Of a stretch of 64,000 nt of DNA, positions 21,713 to 34,019 are shown one piece after another. This stretch comes from Isoetes taiwanensis. Its lineage: Eukaryota > Streptophyta > Lycopodiopsida > Isoetales > Isoetaceae. The stretch's first letter is position 1. Each line of letters begins with the position of its first letter. Under the pieces are notes generated by a model that made no database searches, was not told the DNA's origin, and was given only the letters and a program-made list of their open reading frames with translations. The DNA is taken from NCBI GenBank assembly GCA_021234155.1, contig JAJEKV010000041.1, positions 3,834,829 through 3,898,828 on the forward strand, given 5' to 3'. The translations under genes were made by a program, and so were the position numbers.

Positions 21713-23109
21713 CTAGTTGTTTTCGTACTCGATGATTACGTTTGCACAATTGATTTTGAATATCCCTGTTGGATTTTGTTGCGACGTCATCATTTCATTA
21801 TACAATTCTCCATCGTCCATTCCATATGCTTTGTCAAGGAGTTCATTTCGGTAGAGTGCTTTGTATGCTTTGCCTGTATCGTTGTAGATGGAACCAGCAA
21901 GTGTTGGTACTGGCTTTGGATTTGCAGTTTCACATCGTGCGCAGTATTCTTCTTCATACGTTTCAGCTGTGCAATGTGTACAAACGTATCGTATGCTATC
22001 GAAATTGTTAGTTTGTGCTTCAAATTTGCCTTTGATCTGCAGGCCATATGTCAGTACATACTGAAATTACTTGCATATATTTGTGATTGGTACAATTGTT
22101 TGCTTACCGTTACGCCCTTCTTTGCTTTCGACATGACTTGGATACACAATGCCTTTCATCGTCGAATTGTTAATGTGTCGTAATTTACAATTGTCGGGTG
22201 TGTTTCCTTCTTCGGGTCTTCTTCTTCTGCGAAGAATGCTAGTGTTGCATTTGATGTGGAGAGACTGCCAAATGCCTCAATGCGTGACCTGCAAATGCTT
22301 TTGAACAAAACTACTGGCTTGTCCCCTATGAAATCTAGATTAGTTTGTATTGTTGGCAATGACAAAATAAGAAATAGATTTTGTTACCTTTGAAGAATCT
22401 GTTTTGCAACTCATCATGTATTGGTTCTTGTTCTTTCGCAATGTCAAGTTTGCCATGTCCTCTTCTTGGTTGTCGTGGCGATTTGTAGCGCCGCGCTTCC
22501 CCGCAAGATCTTGTGCTCAGATGACGACAAATGGTATGCTTGCATGGCTTGTAGGAGCAGCTGGCATGCTTTTCAGTTTCTGTATAGACATACCTTTTAC
22601 TGGCCTGAGGTTTATGATTATTGAAGTAGGTTGCACTTGGGTGATGTGTGTCCTGGCTCCAATCTTTATCGTAAACTTGTGGTCACCATAATCGTTTTTT
22701 GGATTTCGATTCTGTATCGTGTAACTGCAGATGGGAACATTGTTAATACGAATTAGCAACATTATTCATTTTCTCAAATGTTTTAATTTTTGAAGTGTAC
22801 TTACTTGGTGATTGAGACCCATGCTCCCGCTTTTAGTATTGGTAACCAGGCGCGTGCTTGGTCTTGAACTGCTTGGACTGTAATTGCAGTGATTCCTTCT
22901 TCATCTATAATGTCGGCAGAAAGAGCTACAAATTTTGCTTCTGCATCCCGAAAGATATTTCCATAAGTACAAAGCACTAGGGCGTGTATCTCATTGTTTG
23001 GCTTGTTGGACAAGGTTCTCCATAGCTGGAGAGTACGTTGCTTCTTGTGTGTTGGCAAACTGGAGTTGGGTGCAATGTTATCTTCAGAGTTGGCTGTAAT
23101 GGATGCCAT
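21713..23109 (-). pseudogene. RPA70-like gene (OB-fold and zinc ribbon), probably broken
   Basis: Four exons can be read. Exon 1 (22,805-23,109) starts MASITANSED and contains LQLWRTLSNKPN, with donor GTAAGT. The next (22,724 down to about 22,388) carries the OB-fold strand pattern YTIQNRNPKNDYGDHKFTIKIG and ends at a GTAACA donor. The third (22,108-22,325) has GDKPVVLFKSICRSRIEAFG followed by SLSTSNATL, typical of the RPA large-subunit DNA-binding domain. The last (21,713-22,036) has a zinc ribbon CTHC-x9-CARC and ends EYENN-stop. RPA70 binds single-stranded DNA in the nucleus. An in-frame TGA at about 22,156 and a frame change near 22,590 suggest decay, unless splicing differs. RPA-like genes occur both as host paralogues and inside Helitrons. 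I see no Helitron termini or helicase here. Confidence 0.65.
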
Positions 23110-23229
23110 TTTAGTGTGGATGTTGGAAGAATGTGAATGAAGAGGCTTGATGATGAGTATGAGTGTGAGTGTGAGTGGCAGAGAAATCTGGCGTAGGGCA
23201 AGAGCTAGCCGGATACAAGACCAAATAAC

Positions 23230-25110
23230 AGACTGAAGGAGGCAAGAGAAGCAATGCAGATGACAGGATTTTTTTTATAAAAGAAACTGTAGAACAGATC
23301 AGAATGACGAAAAGAATGAGAAAAATCTAGCATCAACATGTGATCCCGAAAGCAATGTCAGATTGTCAAAGGTATTTGTCATAGCATAAGTATTTGTTAC
23401 AACCAACAATTCTTCATGTCATGTTTTCTCCATGCCATGGCCATGATCTAGAAGTACAACCGAGAAGTCTGCAGGATGCCCGAAAGAGCACATTAACATT
23501 AAAATAGCACCGACCCCTCATGTGCGTGCTTGAGCGCAGCCATGTGTTGAACATAATGATGTGCTCCCATAAGCAAAACAAACGTAAGCATTCAAACTCC
23601 ATCGCTTGATCTTTGTCAATAAAGCTTCTTGCATGATGATAAGAAGGCAAGGAATGACGCAGTAGAGAGCTCATAGAAATAGGGCCCATGAAAGGTAGAT
23701 GTCAATGATATAGAGCAAATCAATGGCAATGCATTAATGCATGCTTCAACGTTTCAGCCCCAATGTGTGATATGACAAAGCCTTGATGGCATAAGTCAAA
23801 TGAATTATGGTCGGCAAAATGAAAATTTATTTCGACCCAACCGCAAGGTGACCAATGCAAGCCTCCAAGCAAACCTCAAGAAGTGTGAAAACCAATGCAT
23901 TGAGAGCAAAGAGTATCTCCCATACTAGCGTAATATGATATTGCAGATGTCGGACCAAGATCGATGCAATGTTTCCTCCTTGTCAATCAGTCCCCATGTG
24001 TGAGTAGTCTATCGTAATATAGGTGTCCCTGTCATGACCGTGCTAGGGTCCGCAAGAGGAGAAGGAAGAAGGAAGGCGACCCGCAAGGTGACAAAGGATC
24101 CTTGCGTAAGTAGAACTCTTACTAAGAAAACGAATGGCTAAAAGTAGCAATGGAATGTAACGGCCATGCAAAGCAAATGTGCGATACATGAAGATGGGTG
24201 GTAGGAAAAAATGCCACTACAGACCAAATAAGCACGGAATTAGGAGTTCATGGTGTCATTTCTGAACCCAACTAAAACCAATAAATCTTTCTTCTTGGAA
24301 CTCGAATCGGTGAAAAATATACTATAGATTGTGCACCAACCAAAACAAAGATGGAAGGTAAAAGAAAAAAAAAGGGTATAAGACCTAAGAGGATCATCAA
24401 CAACTAGATTGAAAAAGCACGATTATCTTTCTCATAGTGGATCCTCCAACTATTTGATCACATCGTAGTACTTAACGTTGCATGCAAAGGGCCCATAACC
24501 TGTTGCAAAATCTAGCACTTAGAAAGATGCATCATGGAATCTATGATATGAATAGGGAGGTACTCATCATTCTGCGGCATAAATACTCTAGACCGTAAAT
24601 GGCCCAATTAACCTATGACAACATCTAGCTTTAAACATTGGAGTCCTTTCAAAATTATTATGATAGCACCGCCTTTGCAAAGTTTGTTACTAGCTTCAGC
24701 CTCCTCATCCCACCATATAGAGACAAATTTTACACTACCCAAAGACATGAACAAATGCCATTTTTAAAGTAATGGAACCGCTCGTAATCTATAATGATCT
24801 CTTGACGTGATATGACATATATGTGCTTGATAACATTGTGACATGCGGGGGGCACATTTGAAGGTTCTTTATTATCCGTAAGGGCATCTCGGGGGCTAAA
24901 TTTATCAACCCAAATGCAATTGCTAACTTCTCACCGTAAAAGCAAATCCTCGCTCTTCCTCTGTCTCCCCGATGGTCTCTAAGGTATAATACATGAGACC
25001 TGCCTCCCTTATCAACATGTTTAACCTCAAGAACTCAAAGATTTATCTCTTGCAACTTTGGATGGGATTTATCCCCATAACAAATTTATGCATTCTCGTT
25101 ATTTATCCGA
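23230..25110. other. No recognisable gene
   Basis: Short frames only. The phrase 'ccgcaaggtgacca' appears twice (about 23,842 and 24,080). Parts have the look of an old retroelement, but no domain can be supported. Confidence 0.35.
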
Positions 25111-25111
25111 A

Positions 25112-26066
25112 TCATGTTTGTAGCATTGTGATCGCTTTTATGCATTTTTCTTTCATTGCATTCCTAATTTTTATTGCCCGTCCCCAACGCCCAATTGAGG
25201 CATAGATATTTGATAGCAACACATAGGCCACAACATTTTCGTGTTCTATCATAAGAAGAAAGTTGACAAAGACGCTTTGCTCTCTCTCTACGCCAACATA
25301 GACTCTACAAGAATTGAGAAATGTTGTCCACAACATAGCATCGATTCAAAAGGGATATTGTTTATCAAATCTTCACCTCATCCAGCCATCCTGCATGCGT
25401 CCCCAGATGATCAATTTTGCATGTAAAATGCTTTAACTTTTGTGCGATATGAAGCTCGTGGCTTATAAGATGAATGAAATGACTCCCCTCCTCCATCGTA
25501 CCACAATATGTGCAAGCAGAAAGAAAGCCTACACATACAACCTCATCAATCATATTGCCATCCATCCGCATTTGAAAAAAGTTTGTATTGCTTCTCGCCA
25601 TGCCCATGCCGAGCATAGGTCGCAATCATGGAAGTCCATAACATTGTATCCCGCCTTTGCATGTTTGCCAAATACTTCCCTTGCATCTTGTAAACCGCCA
25701 CACTTGTCGTACATATTTATGAGTGCATTTCCCGACGACAACATCGGACTCCACTCCACAATCCACAATGAACTTGTGCATTCTCCCGCCTTCTTCTAAG
25801 GCGGATCAAGCGTAACATGCATTTATAATACTCACAAAGGCAGCTCTATCTGGCCTTATGCCTTCAATTTGCATTTGTTGAAAGAGCTGTTGAGCGCTTT
25901 TGAGATCCCCAGATTGAGCATAAGCCTCAATCATGGCAGCCCAAGCAATTGAATCTTTCTCCGGCATCTGCTGAAACAATTCGAGCGCATCACTGGGTTG
26001 CCCATGGTCTCCATATGCAGAAATCATGAACGGATATTTAAAGTTCAATCTAGAAAACGTGAAGGG
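25112..26066 (-). pseudogene. PLS-class PPR gene relic
   Basis: Reading the minus strand from high to low coordinates, blocks typical of plant PPR proteins appear: YPFMISAYGDHGQPSDALEL, AWAAMIEAYAQSGDLKSAQQ, ALINMYDKCGGLQDAREVFG, a block matching DEVTFVSLLSACSH-G, and an E-domain block with YVLLSNIYASIGRWG and IRNAMKEKCIK. These proteins act in organelle RNA processing or editing. No DYW domain is seen. The blocks lie in different frames and carry degraded residues, so the copy is dead. The most N-terminal block lies at the start of a 354-bp tandem duplication, where homology to PPR stops abruptly at about 26,050. Confidence 0.85.
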
Positions 26067-26592
26067 ATTACAAATCCTTTTCTATAAATACATTCCAATA
26101 AAAAAATAGTTTGTTTTAAAAATAAAAAACCCAAAGATAAATTCTAAAAAAAGGAATCTCTAGCCCAAAGGTTAAAAAAACCAATAGTTTTTCACAAAAA
26201 AAAACGAGTTTCCGATCGCCGGAAAAATAATTTGGCGTAGCTGTTGAGCGCTTTTGAGATCCCCAGATTGAGCATAAGCCTCAATCATGGCAGCCCAAGC
26301 AATTGAATCTTTCTCGGGCATCTGCTGAAACAATTCGAGCGCATCACTGGGTTGCCCATGGTCCCCATATGCAGAAATCATGAACGGATATTTAAAGTTC
26401 AATCTAGAAAACGTGAAGGGATTACAAATCCTTTTCTATAAATACATTCCAATAAAAAAATAGTTTGTTTTAAAAATAAAAAACCCAAAGATAAATTCTA
26501 AAAAAAGGAATCTCTAGCCCAAAGGTTAAAAAAACCAATAGTTTTTCACAAAAAAAAACGAGTTTCCGATCGCCGGAAAAATAATTTGGCGT
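25885..26592. repeat. 354-bp tandem duplication inside the PPR relic
   Basis: Copy 1 (25,885-26,238) and copy 2 (26,239-26,592) run head to tail, beginning 'agctgttgagcgcttttgag' and ending 'ataatttggcgt'. By eye only two substitutions separate them (ctccgg/ctcggg and tctcca/tcccca). The duplication is therefore recent, far younger than the decay of the gene it copies. Confidence 0.92.
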
Positions 26593-26599
26593 CCAAAAC

Positions 26600-27750
26600 A
26601 CGGAAAACCTTAGCGTATATTCATACGCAAAAAAACCAAAAAGTTTTTCACCGCCGGAAAAACAATCAGTAATGACGGCCGTCAGATTATCAGATATACC
26701 CCTGATATGCCAGAATATGCCAAAACCAACCCTCCCCCTAACGAATTGCCCCCTTAACAGGGGCAATCCAAAAAGGTTTCCCACCCCCTTAAAAAACCAA
26801 ATATGTAGATGCATTATGGTTACGGAAAAGAACTCATCCAAATCCAAGATATTTTCATATAATTGACAAGGAGGTGGATGTTTCATATCCACTTAAAGGC
26901 CATTGGTCTACGAGATGGAAACATTATTCTTTTAGGTCCGGCCACAACAACTTTAAGTCTTCTCAAATTCTAGGCCTACCAAATCTAAATTTGTCGACCA
27001 TAAAATCTGGGTTCATGAAATATGGGGGTTTAATAGCATGTGTCCTGCTCTAAAGAGGGGGTTTCTCTTCATAATCCTTCAAAGGTAGCTGGTTAGAATT
27101 ACGGATTAGTAAGTTGGAGTAGGAGTTCTTCCTTCCTACTCCAAAAAATTTCCCAAACCAAGGATAAAACGCCATGCCAAAGTTATTCCAAATATATAGT
27201 TAAAGAGTTGCTACACTTTAGCCGCAAAGAAAGTCGTCGACATTAGAAGCTGAGTCACAGCCAGTTGTCTTCAATAGTCAATCATACAATTGTCTTTAAT
27301 AGTCAATCATAAAAGTTGACATTGCTGGACTCACATTTTCCTTGTGCAAACATTTTCCTTGCAAATTCGTCAAAAGTATAAGATTATTGAGATTAAAAAA
27401 TAGGACACTAATAATAAACCTTATCTAGTGGACAAAAAAAATAAATCTTCAACCGCATGAAAAGAAATTGGAGATGCATTTCATACAACTTGGGCTGCAT
27501 TCTAGAATATTTGACTTGGGGCATGCTTAGCTTATTAATGGCCCTAGGGAGGAATCAGTCTTTGAAAGCATTAATGGATTTAAGATGACAAGTATTACAT
27601 GCACGCCAAGCAACCTCATTGTTTGAGAATTGGAATATAAGCGTTAGATATAATAAGGCATGCCTTACATATGTCTGATTCTTCTTTGCTTTTTAAAAGC
27701 TTGAAAGAGATAACAGGAAATTTACAGGATTTGATGTAAAACTTCTTTGC
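26600..27750. other. No recognisable gene
   Basis: Low-complexity and AT-rich sequence between the PPR relic and the WRKY gene. The long minus-strand frame at 26,470-26,892 is aromatic-rich translation of A-rich DNA and does not look coding. Confidence 0.4.
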
Positions 27751-28014
27751 TCTAAAACTACAGCAGAATAGTGTTCCCAAGGGATTTCATACATATATGC
27801 AAGAACCTGATCTGCAAGATGGAACTATCATAGTTCCATGGATTTTCTAATAACATCCTTCCTTTTGGAGTGTTGGTGCTCAACCATATGCTCACCAGGA
27901 GGTAAGCACACAGCAAACAACTTTTTGCTTGAGGGACATAAGCTCTTCCTTCACTTCCACTCACCACTTTAGTGGTATCAAAAATTGATCATGCTGCCTG
28001 TCTGCTCCTGGATA

Positions 28015-29516
28015 CTAGGAATGCAGCACCACGGTGCTGCTGTTATTGGAAGGTGAAATTGATTTTGCGTTACCATGTTCAGCTTCATAATTATTTACAC
28101 CAATACTGCCATTGGCCGCAGTTAGAGCCCTTGAAGTTGGTATTGGCTTTGCATTACCATCTGCTTCGTAATTATGTACAATCATTGCATTACTATTTGG
28201 TGCAGTTGACGTACGTGTATGATTATGCTCTCCTTCATATGTTACTGTGAGCATTGTTGGATCATCAAGTGATCGTTCAACATGCTTTCTTGCTGGACAT
28301 CCTCTCATACTGCTACATTTATAGTAACCTCTGTAAGCAGCACAGTATCAGTGCCTTGTTGAACTTTAGAAAAAATACAAATTCAGACTTTACAAGGTTA
28401 TACAATCAGATTATTTATTTCAAGACCAAAAATAAGACATGTAATTAACTAAAAAGTTTCTTGTTACTATAAGGACCATGTGAACTAAAAAGCTAAGTAC
28501 CTGGGATGAGGAGATCCTTTAATGGGCTTCTGGCCATATTTTCTCCAGGAATACTCATCTGGTGGTATTTCTGCTAATTTATTGCTTATTGCAGGAACTT
28601 TGATGGTTCTCTTCAGTCTCAACTTTCTGCACATATACATTATGGATCATCATTTCTGAAGGCAAAACATAAGGACCAACCCCAATTAGCCTAAAAATCA
28701 AAGGAACCTTAAAAGACATATTAATGCTTACCTTCTCTTAGAGCAATGGCATTTTCCAAGGCTTGCACATTTACCACTCAGATCTTCAGGCTTGCCACTG
28801 CATTTCCTCTTGACACCCGCGCTGTTAGAAGGGCGAGGCCATACAGGTGGAAGGGCCTGCTGCTGAAGCAAGGATTTTCCATTACTCACACTCCCTTCTA
28901 CATTCATAGAGGAGATGGACATGAAAGACCTAGAGCTTGAAATGGGAGCAGTGCAACCAGAAGTATCCATACTGAAGGAGGGCACAACGGCCATCTCTGG
29001 GTTTGACCTCTGCTGAGTCTGTTGGCTCTTTGTTTCAATCCTGCCTCCACTTACAGCAGGGGAAGCTACTTGAGAAGAGGTTCTCTGCGGCGGCGAAGGA
29101 GGAGAAGCAGAGCTAGAACTCTGGTTAAAAGTAATAGTTGTATCTGGTTGACAAAAGTTGGGGGCTTCAACAAAAGAAGCACCAAATGAAGCCATCGAAC
29201 TATGAATACCTTCTGGTCCCCTTCTAAATCGAGCATGCCCCGTTCTGCTGAGCAAGGACGCCACCTTCTTGAAGCTGGTTATGGCTTCAAATGCAGCAGA
29301 ACTGCAGTCCTGCTGAAGGGGCTGCTGGTTAGAATGATGCTGAGCTAGAATCTGAATAAGGCGCTCTGCATTCTGAAATCCAGTTCTAGCTACTTGTTGG
29401 ACTTCACACTCGTCCTTTCTGTCAGTGTGCATGTAATTCAAAACTTCCATCATCCCTCTTCTTTGAAGCTCAGATCCAGAGGATAAGTGCGTCAAGCTGA
29501 AAGAGGAAAGAAGCAT
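28015..29516 (-). CDS. Group IId WRKY transcription factor
   Basis: Three exons join without error: 28,732-29,516, 28,501-28,626 and 28,015-28,330, with donors GTAAGC and GTACTT and matching AG acceptors, giving 408 codons plus stop. The C-motif [21 protein letters not shown], known to bind calmodulin in this subgroup, is near residue 90-105. A Cys/His-rich basic 'zinc cluster' (KRKCSG...[10 protein letters not shown]) precedes the WRKY domain, which has WRKYGQK followed by C-x5-C-x23-H-x-H (CSSMRGC...EGEHNH). The last intron splits the Arg codon of HPR/GYYK, the usual position for this class. The protein should bind W-boxes (TTGACC/T) in the nucleus, often in defence or stress responses. The true start may be the MMEVLNYM methionines about 20 residues in, because family members begin close to that motif. 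The C-terminal extension (about 55 residues, Asn/Ser-rich) is longer than in Arabidopsis WRKY7/11/17. This is the only intact host gene I see. Confidence 0.95.
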
Positions 29517-30250
29517 TTTAGCTTTTATGTCTAGAATGTCAGATCAGAAAAGGGCACAAAAGAGATTTGATAAAGATAATCAACATGAAACAATCATCAT
29601 ATAACATAAACCCTCATATCATTACATAAGTAGTGAGAAAAGCACACTACTCCAGGGATTATTCATATAATCAGAGCAAGAACACTTTGGCTAATAGTCA
29701 AACTTGACAGGGCAAATGCAGAGTAAAAACAAAACTAGTCCGGCCATCGTTTGCAACAGATGTTCTCACCTTGAAGTTTTGTACAACATACAACGCCAAG
29801 AAACTGCTTCCCCAAGTTGAAATCCCACAGATCCCCAACTCAATAATCAGGCAAGAAGCCCCATGGATGGAAAGACTGTGCTCTGCACGAATTGGGCAAG
29901 AAAAAAAATTGACCAAAATAGGCAAGAACCCAGCAGGAGGAAGCGGCAATTTGGATTCGATCCGGCAGGAGCTCCAAGGGATAAGATCGCCTTCCAAATA
30001 CGAAACAGATCAGCAGAGGAAAAATTCTTCAAGCCAAAGTTCCACTCCACCAGAGTTGCACTCACTAAAAAGGCAAAGTCAAATGGGGCTGACTGCCGCC
30101 GCTTCCATAGCGAAACCGTCTCAAGCTAGCACGAAACCGGAATCCGGCAGTCTGAAACCGGGTATTACGAAACGGGTTCGGGGTCCTAACAGGATCAGTT
30201 AAGGCTGAGGAGGCGACGGGCAGTGGGAAATGGGAGGAGTTAAGTTAGGG
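29517..30250 (-). other. Presumed 5' leader of the WRKY gene
   Basis: This is the sequence between the first possible WRKY start codon and the presumed promoter. A CAG before CTTGACGC near 29,500 could be a leader-intron acceptor. The plus-strand frames here (29,771-30,202) look like shadows. Confidence 0.4.
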
Positions 30251-30301
30251 GAGTTGGTTTGGTGGCAGTAGAAGTGGGGCCCAGGTTAGAAATGAGTAAC
30301 G

Positions 30302-30725
30302 TTGACTTTAGAGGTGGGGGGTTGATTTGTCTCGACGCATGAAAGTATTATATAAATATTTATTAATTATTTTATTTTTGGGAGCTTTCGGTTCCGTGGT
30401 GTTTAATTTCATTCTTTGTAGCGTTTGGATCACACCGAGCCCTGCACCTGCTTTTGGCCATTTTCCCTCGTGCGCTAATTTCCACATATCTACCCTTGAC
30501 TTTGCTTCTACCCTTCCACGTTGCTTGCCCTTTTGTCTCTAGAACACCTCCAAATTCATTCACCCCCTTCTTGCTCCTCTTCCAACCACTCGTTTCCTTC
30601 CTTCCCCGTCAAACACGACTCTCTCTGTCTATCAACCTATCTATCTATCTTCCCTCGTCAAACACGACTATGTCTATCTATCAACCTATCGATCTATCGT
30701 ATGCATATTGATTCCGCCCTTGACC
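30302..30725. promoter_or_regulatory. W-box cluster upstream of the WRKY gene
   Basis: TTGAC cores occur at 30,302-30,306 (GTTGACTTT), 30,496-30,501 (TTGACT) and 30,720-30,725 (TTGACC), all upstream of the minus-strand gene. WRKY genes are commonly auto- or cross-regulated through such sites. The core is short, so chance matches are possible. Confidence 0.45.
30605..30705. repeat. About 55-bp tandem duplication with CTAT repeats
   Basis: 'cgtcaaacacgact' plus 'gtctatcaacctatc' occurs twice with CTAT microsatellite slippage between. It lies in the presumed WRKY promoter region. Confidence 0.7.
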
Positions 30726-31039
30726 TCGAATTCCTTTCAATGTCTCTTAGTCCATGTGAAGCTCTAGCTCTCAGTTCCAACCATATCACAAGAAAACCTC
30801 TGACTCAACGCACGTTCTTTCTTGTCTATCTATGTGTCTTCCAATCGAATTAGCACAAGTTCCTAATCTGATTACTGACTTTTCTACAATTGTTATACAG
30901 TATTTCAGTCCTCGTCTCACTGCATAAAGTCTACAGCCCATGAACTTCATTTGTATATCCTTCCTTGGTAAAATACAAGAAACTTCAGGTTTTGCAGTCA
31001 TTTTTCTAATGTATTCACTTGATCAACCATGTGTAAGGT

Positions 31040-31215
31040 CTAGAAGATGTCTAATGCGTGGAAAACTATAATATATCAAGTGTTTCATAATTGCTCGTTT
31101 GACTCTTGAAATTTTCTAAATTGATTTCATCAAGTGGTGTGGATAGATATTTTACATGCTACGTTTGTGGTTAACTATCATTGGACGTCAAATACTTTGC
31201 TTAACAACATTAGTT
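31040..31215. repeat. Dispersed repeat, copy 1
   Basis: About 170 bp containing 'gatgtctaatgcgtggaaaa', 'atatatcaagtgtttcataa' and 'tggttaactatcattgga'. It recurs at 34,150-34,315 in the same orientation with moderate divergence. It ends where the GC-rich hairpin element starts. Confidence 0.75.
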
Positions 31216-31268
31216 GTACAAGAAATTTATCGCGGCGGCCAAGGCCGCCGCGAACATTTCTCTTTACC
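31213..31268. repeat. GC-rich hairpin element, copy 1
   Basis: ACAAGAAATTTAT is followed by CGCGGCGGCC-AA-GGCCGCCGCG, a perfect 10-bp stem with a 2-base loop, then GAACATTTCTCTT. The outer flanks (AAGAAAT and ATTTCTCTT) also pair. It stands out sharply in AT-rich DNA and recurs at 53,263. It resembles a tiny fold-back or MITE-like unit. Confidence 0.7.
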
Positions 31269-31269
31269 G

Positions 31270-34010
31270 AATTGGTGTCGGTCGAAGCCCAAGTAATATG
31301 AAGGGCATTAATAAATCTCTAAAATCTATTTCCTTGATAATGTGATACCAAAGTGACATGAAATGAATGTTTCTATTTTGTGTGGAGAACTCTCAAATGA
31401 AAAGAAAAAAATATAACAAATGCCATAATTCTAAGCTTAAGACCTCACAAAAGCAGTCATTATATTTTAGAAACGAAGTTGCAGAAATGAAAACTGTGTA
31501 ACGAGTGAATCCTAGGAATATCATAATTGCAACATTAACTAGAACTTCCTTGAGTGCATTTCCACTCCAGCGAGTGGAAAGTTATATCAGAGAACCTTTG
31601 TAATGCATCAATACTCATATTTATAGCGCCCCATTAGGTCGTCATCTAAGTATGTGCATAGATGCACTTAGATTTTATTTGCGAATTCAAACGAAGATGG
31701 TAAAGAATCTATTATGCCAATCAACCCTCATGTTTATCTCGCCGTTTCTCATCAAGACTATTGATTACGTCAGAAGATTCTAGTTACCTTCAACAACCAA
31801 GGTCTCCATTCCATAAGATTCTGTTGCAGGGTATGGAAGAAACAATGCATTTGCGCAGAATCTTGAACGACCAAGAAGAACAAAATATCAACCATACAAG
31901 CTACAATGAAAAATATCTGAAGCATATACAGTAAACATGGCATTTCCAATTGCAACTAGTGATAAAGAGCCACCTTTAATGTGTTGGAGATCATCATCAT
32001 TACTTTCCATGAAACCAAGTCAGAGATCTAAAAAGTCCATGATATAGCATGTCATGGATGGTTACTATATGTACTCTGCTTTCCATGATATAGCATGTCA
32101 TGGATGGTTACTATATGTACTCTGCTTATTCAAATAGGAAAACCGTTGTAGTTAACCAACCTATGGTTGTAGTTAACCAACCTATAGTTCTGCACAAATG
32201 AAACAACACATATTTTACTAGCAGTTGAAAGTCATCATGTTCATTGCCTTGAATTGTTCTGGACCAAAAAATAAAACACCCACATTAGATGAGAAGGGCC
32301 GCAGATTAGGCATCTTCAAGTTATCAGCGCATTATACTCTGAAAACTATAATATACCTAAGAAATGCCCCACAACTTTCTTCTGGGAACAAACCTAGGAA
32401 ATGCCTCCCAGCTCTATCCTGTTATATCTTAAGGCCAAACTGCACATATAGCCACAACGCCCAAAAGACACTTAAAAGTTAGAAACGTGATGATTCCTAA
32501 AAATGTCGTTACAACTGACATCCAACATTATCCAGACAAAGAATTAGAATTGTGTGACCATCCTACTTTCAATTTTATCTGCAGCAAAGATCAAACACCA
32601 TATTGTTATATCTGTAGCAAAGAACATCCATATATCGGACTTCATCAATTTGTTAATCTTCATCGATTTGCAAACATAGAAGCTCTGCTGCATGAGATAG
32701 CACTGGCTATTGTTGCCCCATGATTGAAAAGTTTTGGCCCACCAAATTACTCTAGGACAACATGACCTGCAGGTACCTCATTCAAATAGATTCGAAACTT
32801 ATATCTGATATTAACACCTGCTTGTTTTCATTTTAACAAAATAAAATTGAATCCAAAACTAACCTGGAGCTCCCAAGATAAATCCCACCCTAAGAGCTAT
32901 TCGAGATGTCTGGACGAAGAATATTGCTTTGCATTGCTCGTAACTATAAAGCTGCCTCTACTCCTCTAGCAGATAATGCACGCAGAAACCCGCTGCCCAA
33001 ATAAAACTGAATAAAAGTTGTCACAGCCATGGAGTGAATATTTGATCAATAGCCTAAATCCGCTAGACCACAAAATGGATCAGAACATCTTCAAAAGGGC
33101 AAAAATAATCGTTAAAAGAGGAAAATCAACTAGATTTGAGAATCCGACCTCCAAATCGCTGCCACGATCTGATAAAGGGCAGAAATCTTTGCATCTATCC
33201 TCAGCCGGGTTAATCGGAATTTACTTATTCCAGCTTTTTGTTTCTAAGATCTGCAGTAGCCGACAACTTAAAAAACAGAAGGGCAAAATTGGAAGGCTAC
33301 TTCTGGTGCCCTGATTGTATGCTTAGGCTTTGCCAGAGCCTCTTGACTTATGCTAAGCCTAATTTTTCTGTTTGATCCGTTTGCTTCTAAACTTTGCTCA
33401 TAAAAACGTAGACCTTTCTCCAAATACAATTTACATAGATTCATGATTCAGATAAAAACGTACCTGTTTTGCCTTTGTCTCGCTCCGGTGAAGCCCCTAT
33501 AGTTTATTTGTGTGCCCTTTGCGGGTCAGACCACACTGGTTCTGCCCTTAAATCGATTTAAAGTCCTGTTTCAAAGCTTTGCCAGATGCTTAGGCTTCTC
33601 CGTTCCTCTACAGCCCCATCAAATGTTTTTTGTCGGAATCATCCTTTGATTGCTCGGATTTTCGAGGCACAGCCAGCGAGATGCTTGCTGCCAAGGAAGC
33701 AGATTCCGGTTAGGTAAGCTTTTACAAACTCTGAGCATTCCTGTAGGGCCAGAATGGCTGGAGAATGGCTGGAGGCTATGGCTGGAGGAAATGGCTGGAG
33801 GCTATGGCTTCGGATATGGCTTCGGATTTGCCATTACATCAGGTCTTACAAATCTCGGCCAGGCAGCAGGTCGCGTGTCATTTGATAGTGGCCACAAGAA
33901 TAAGTGTCAACAACATAAGAATTTAGATTGCGGCGGAGAACACGAAAAAAGAAAAAAGAAAAATATGAGACTCAATTACATTACATATGTTTAGATACCT
34001 TTGGTTGTTT
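31270..34010. other. No recognisable gene
   Basis: Short frames only. Within it, 32,033-32,126 is a 46-bp perfect or near-perfect tandem duplication ('tccatgatatagcatgtcat...'), followed at about 32,145-32,187 by a short repeat of 'gttgtagttaaccaacctat'. A consensus donor on the minus strand near 33,455 (AACAG/GTACGT) could end a non-coding leader exon, but no coding exon follows it. Confidence 0.4.
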
Positions 34011-34019
34011 ATAGGAGAT

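Noticed and set aside
22404-22691. Plus-strand ORFs with cysteine pairs (CMAC) suggesting a zinc finger
   Set aside because: They are antisense shadows of the RPA-like gene, whose minus-strand reading has the OB-fold pattern, splice sites and a proper zinc ribbon.
26470-26892. 140-residue minus-strand ORF
   Set aside because: It reads through A-rich duplicated DNA and gives Phe/Leu-rich low complexity with no family resemblance.
28746-28940. Plus-strand ORFs across 28.7-30.2 kb
   Set aside because: They are antisense to the WRKY first exon or lie in its presumed leader, with no domains.
33650-33994. Gly/Tyr-rich ORF (GGYGFGYGFGF)
   Set aside because: It is a short direct repeat of 'ggctatggcttcggatatgg' type, with no start context, splice signals or continuing frame.
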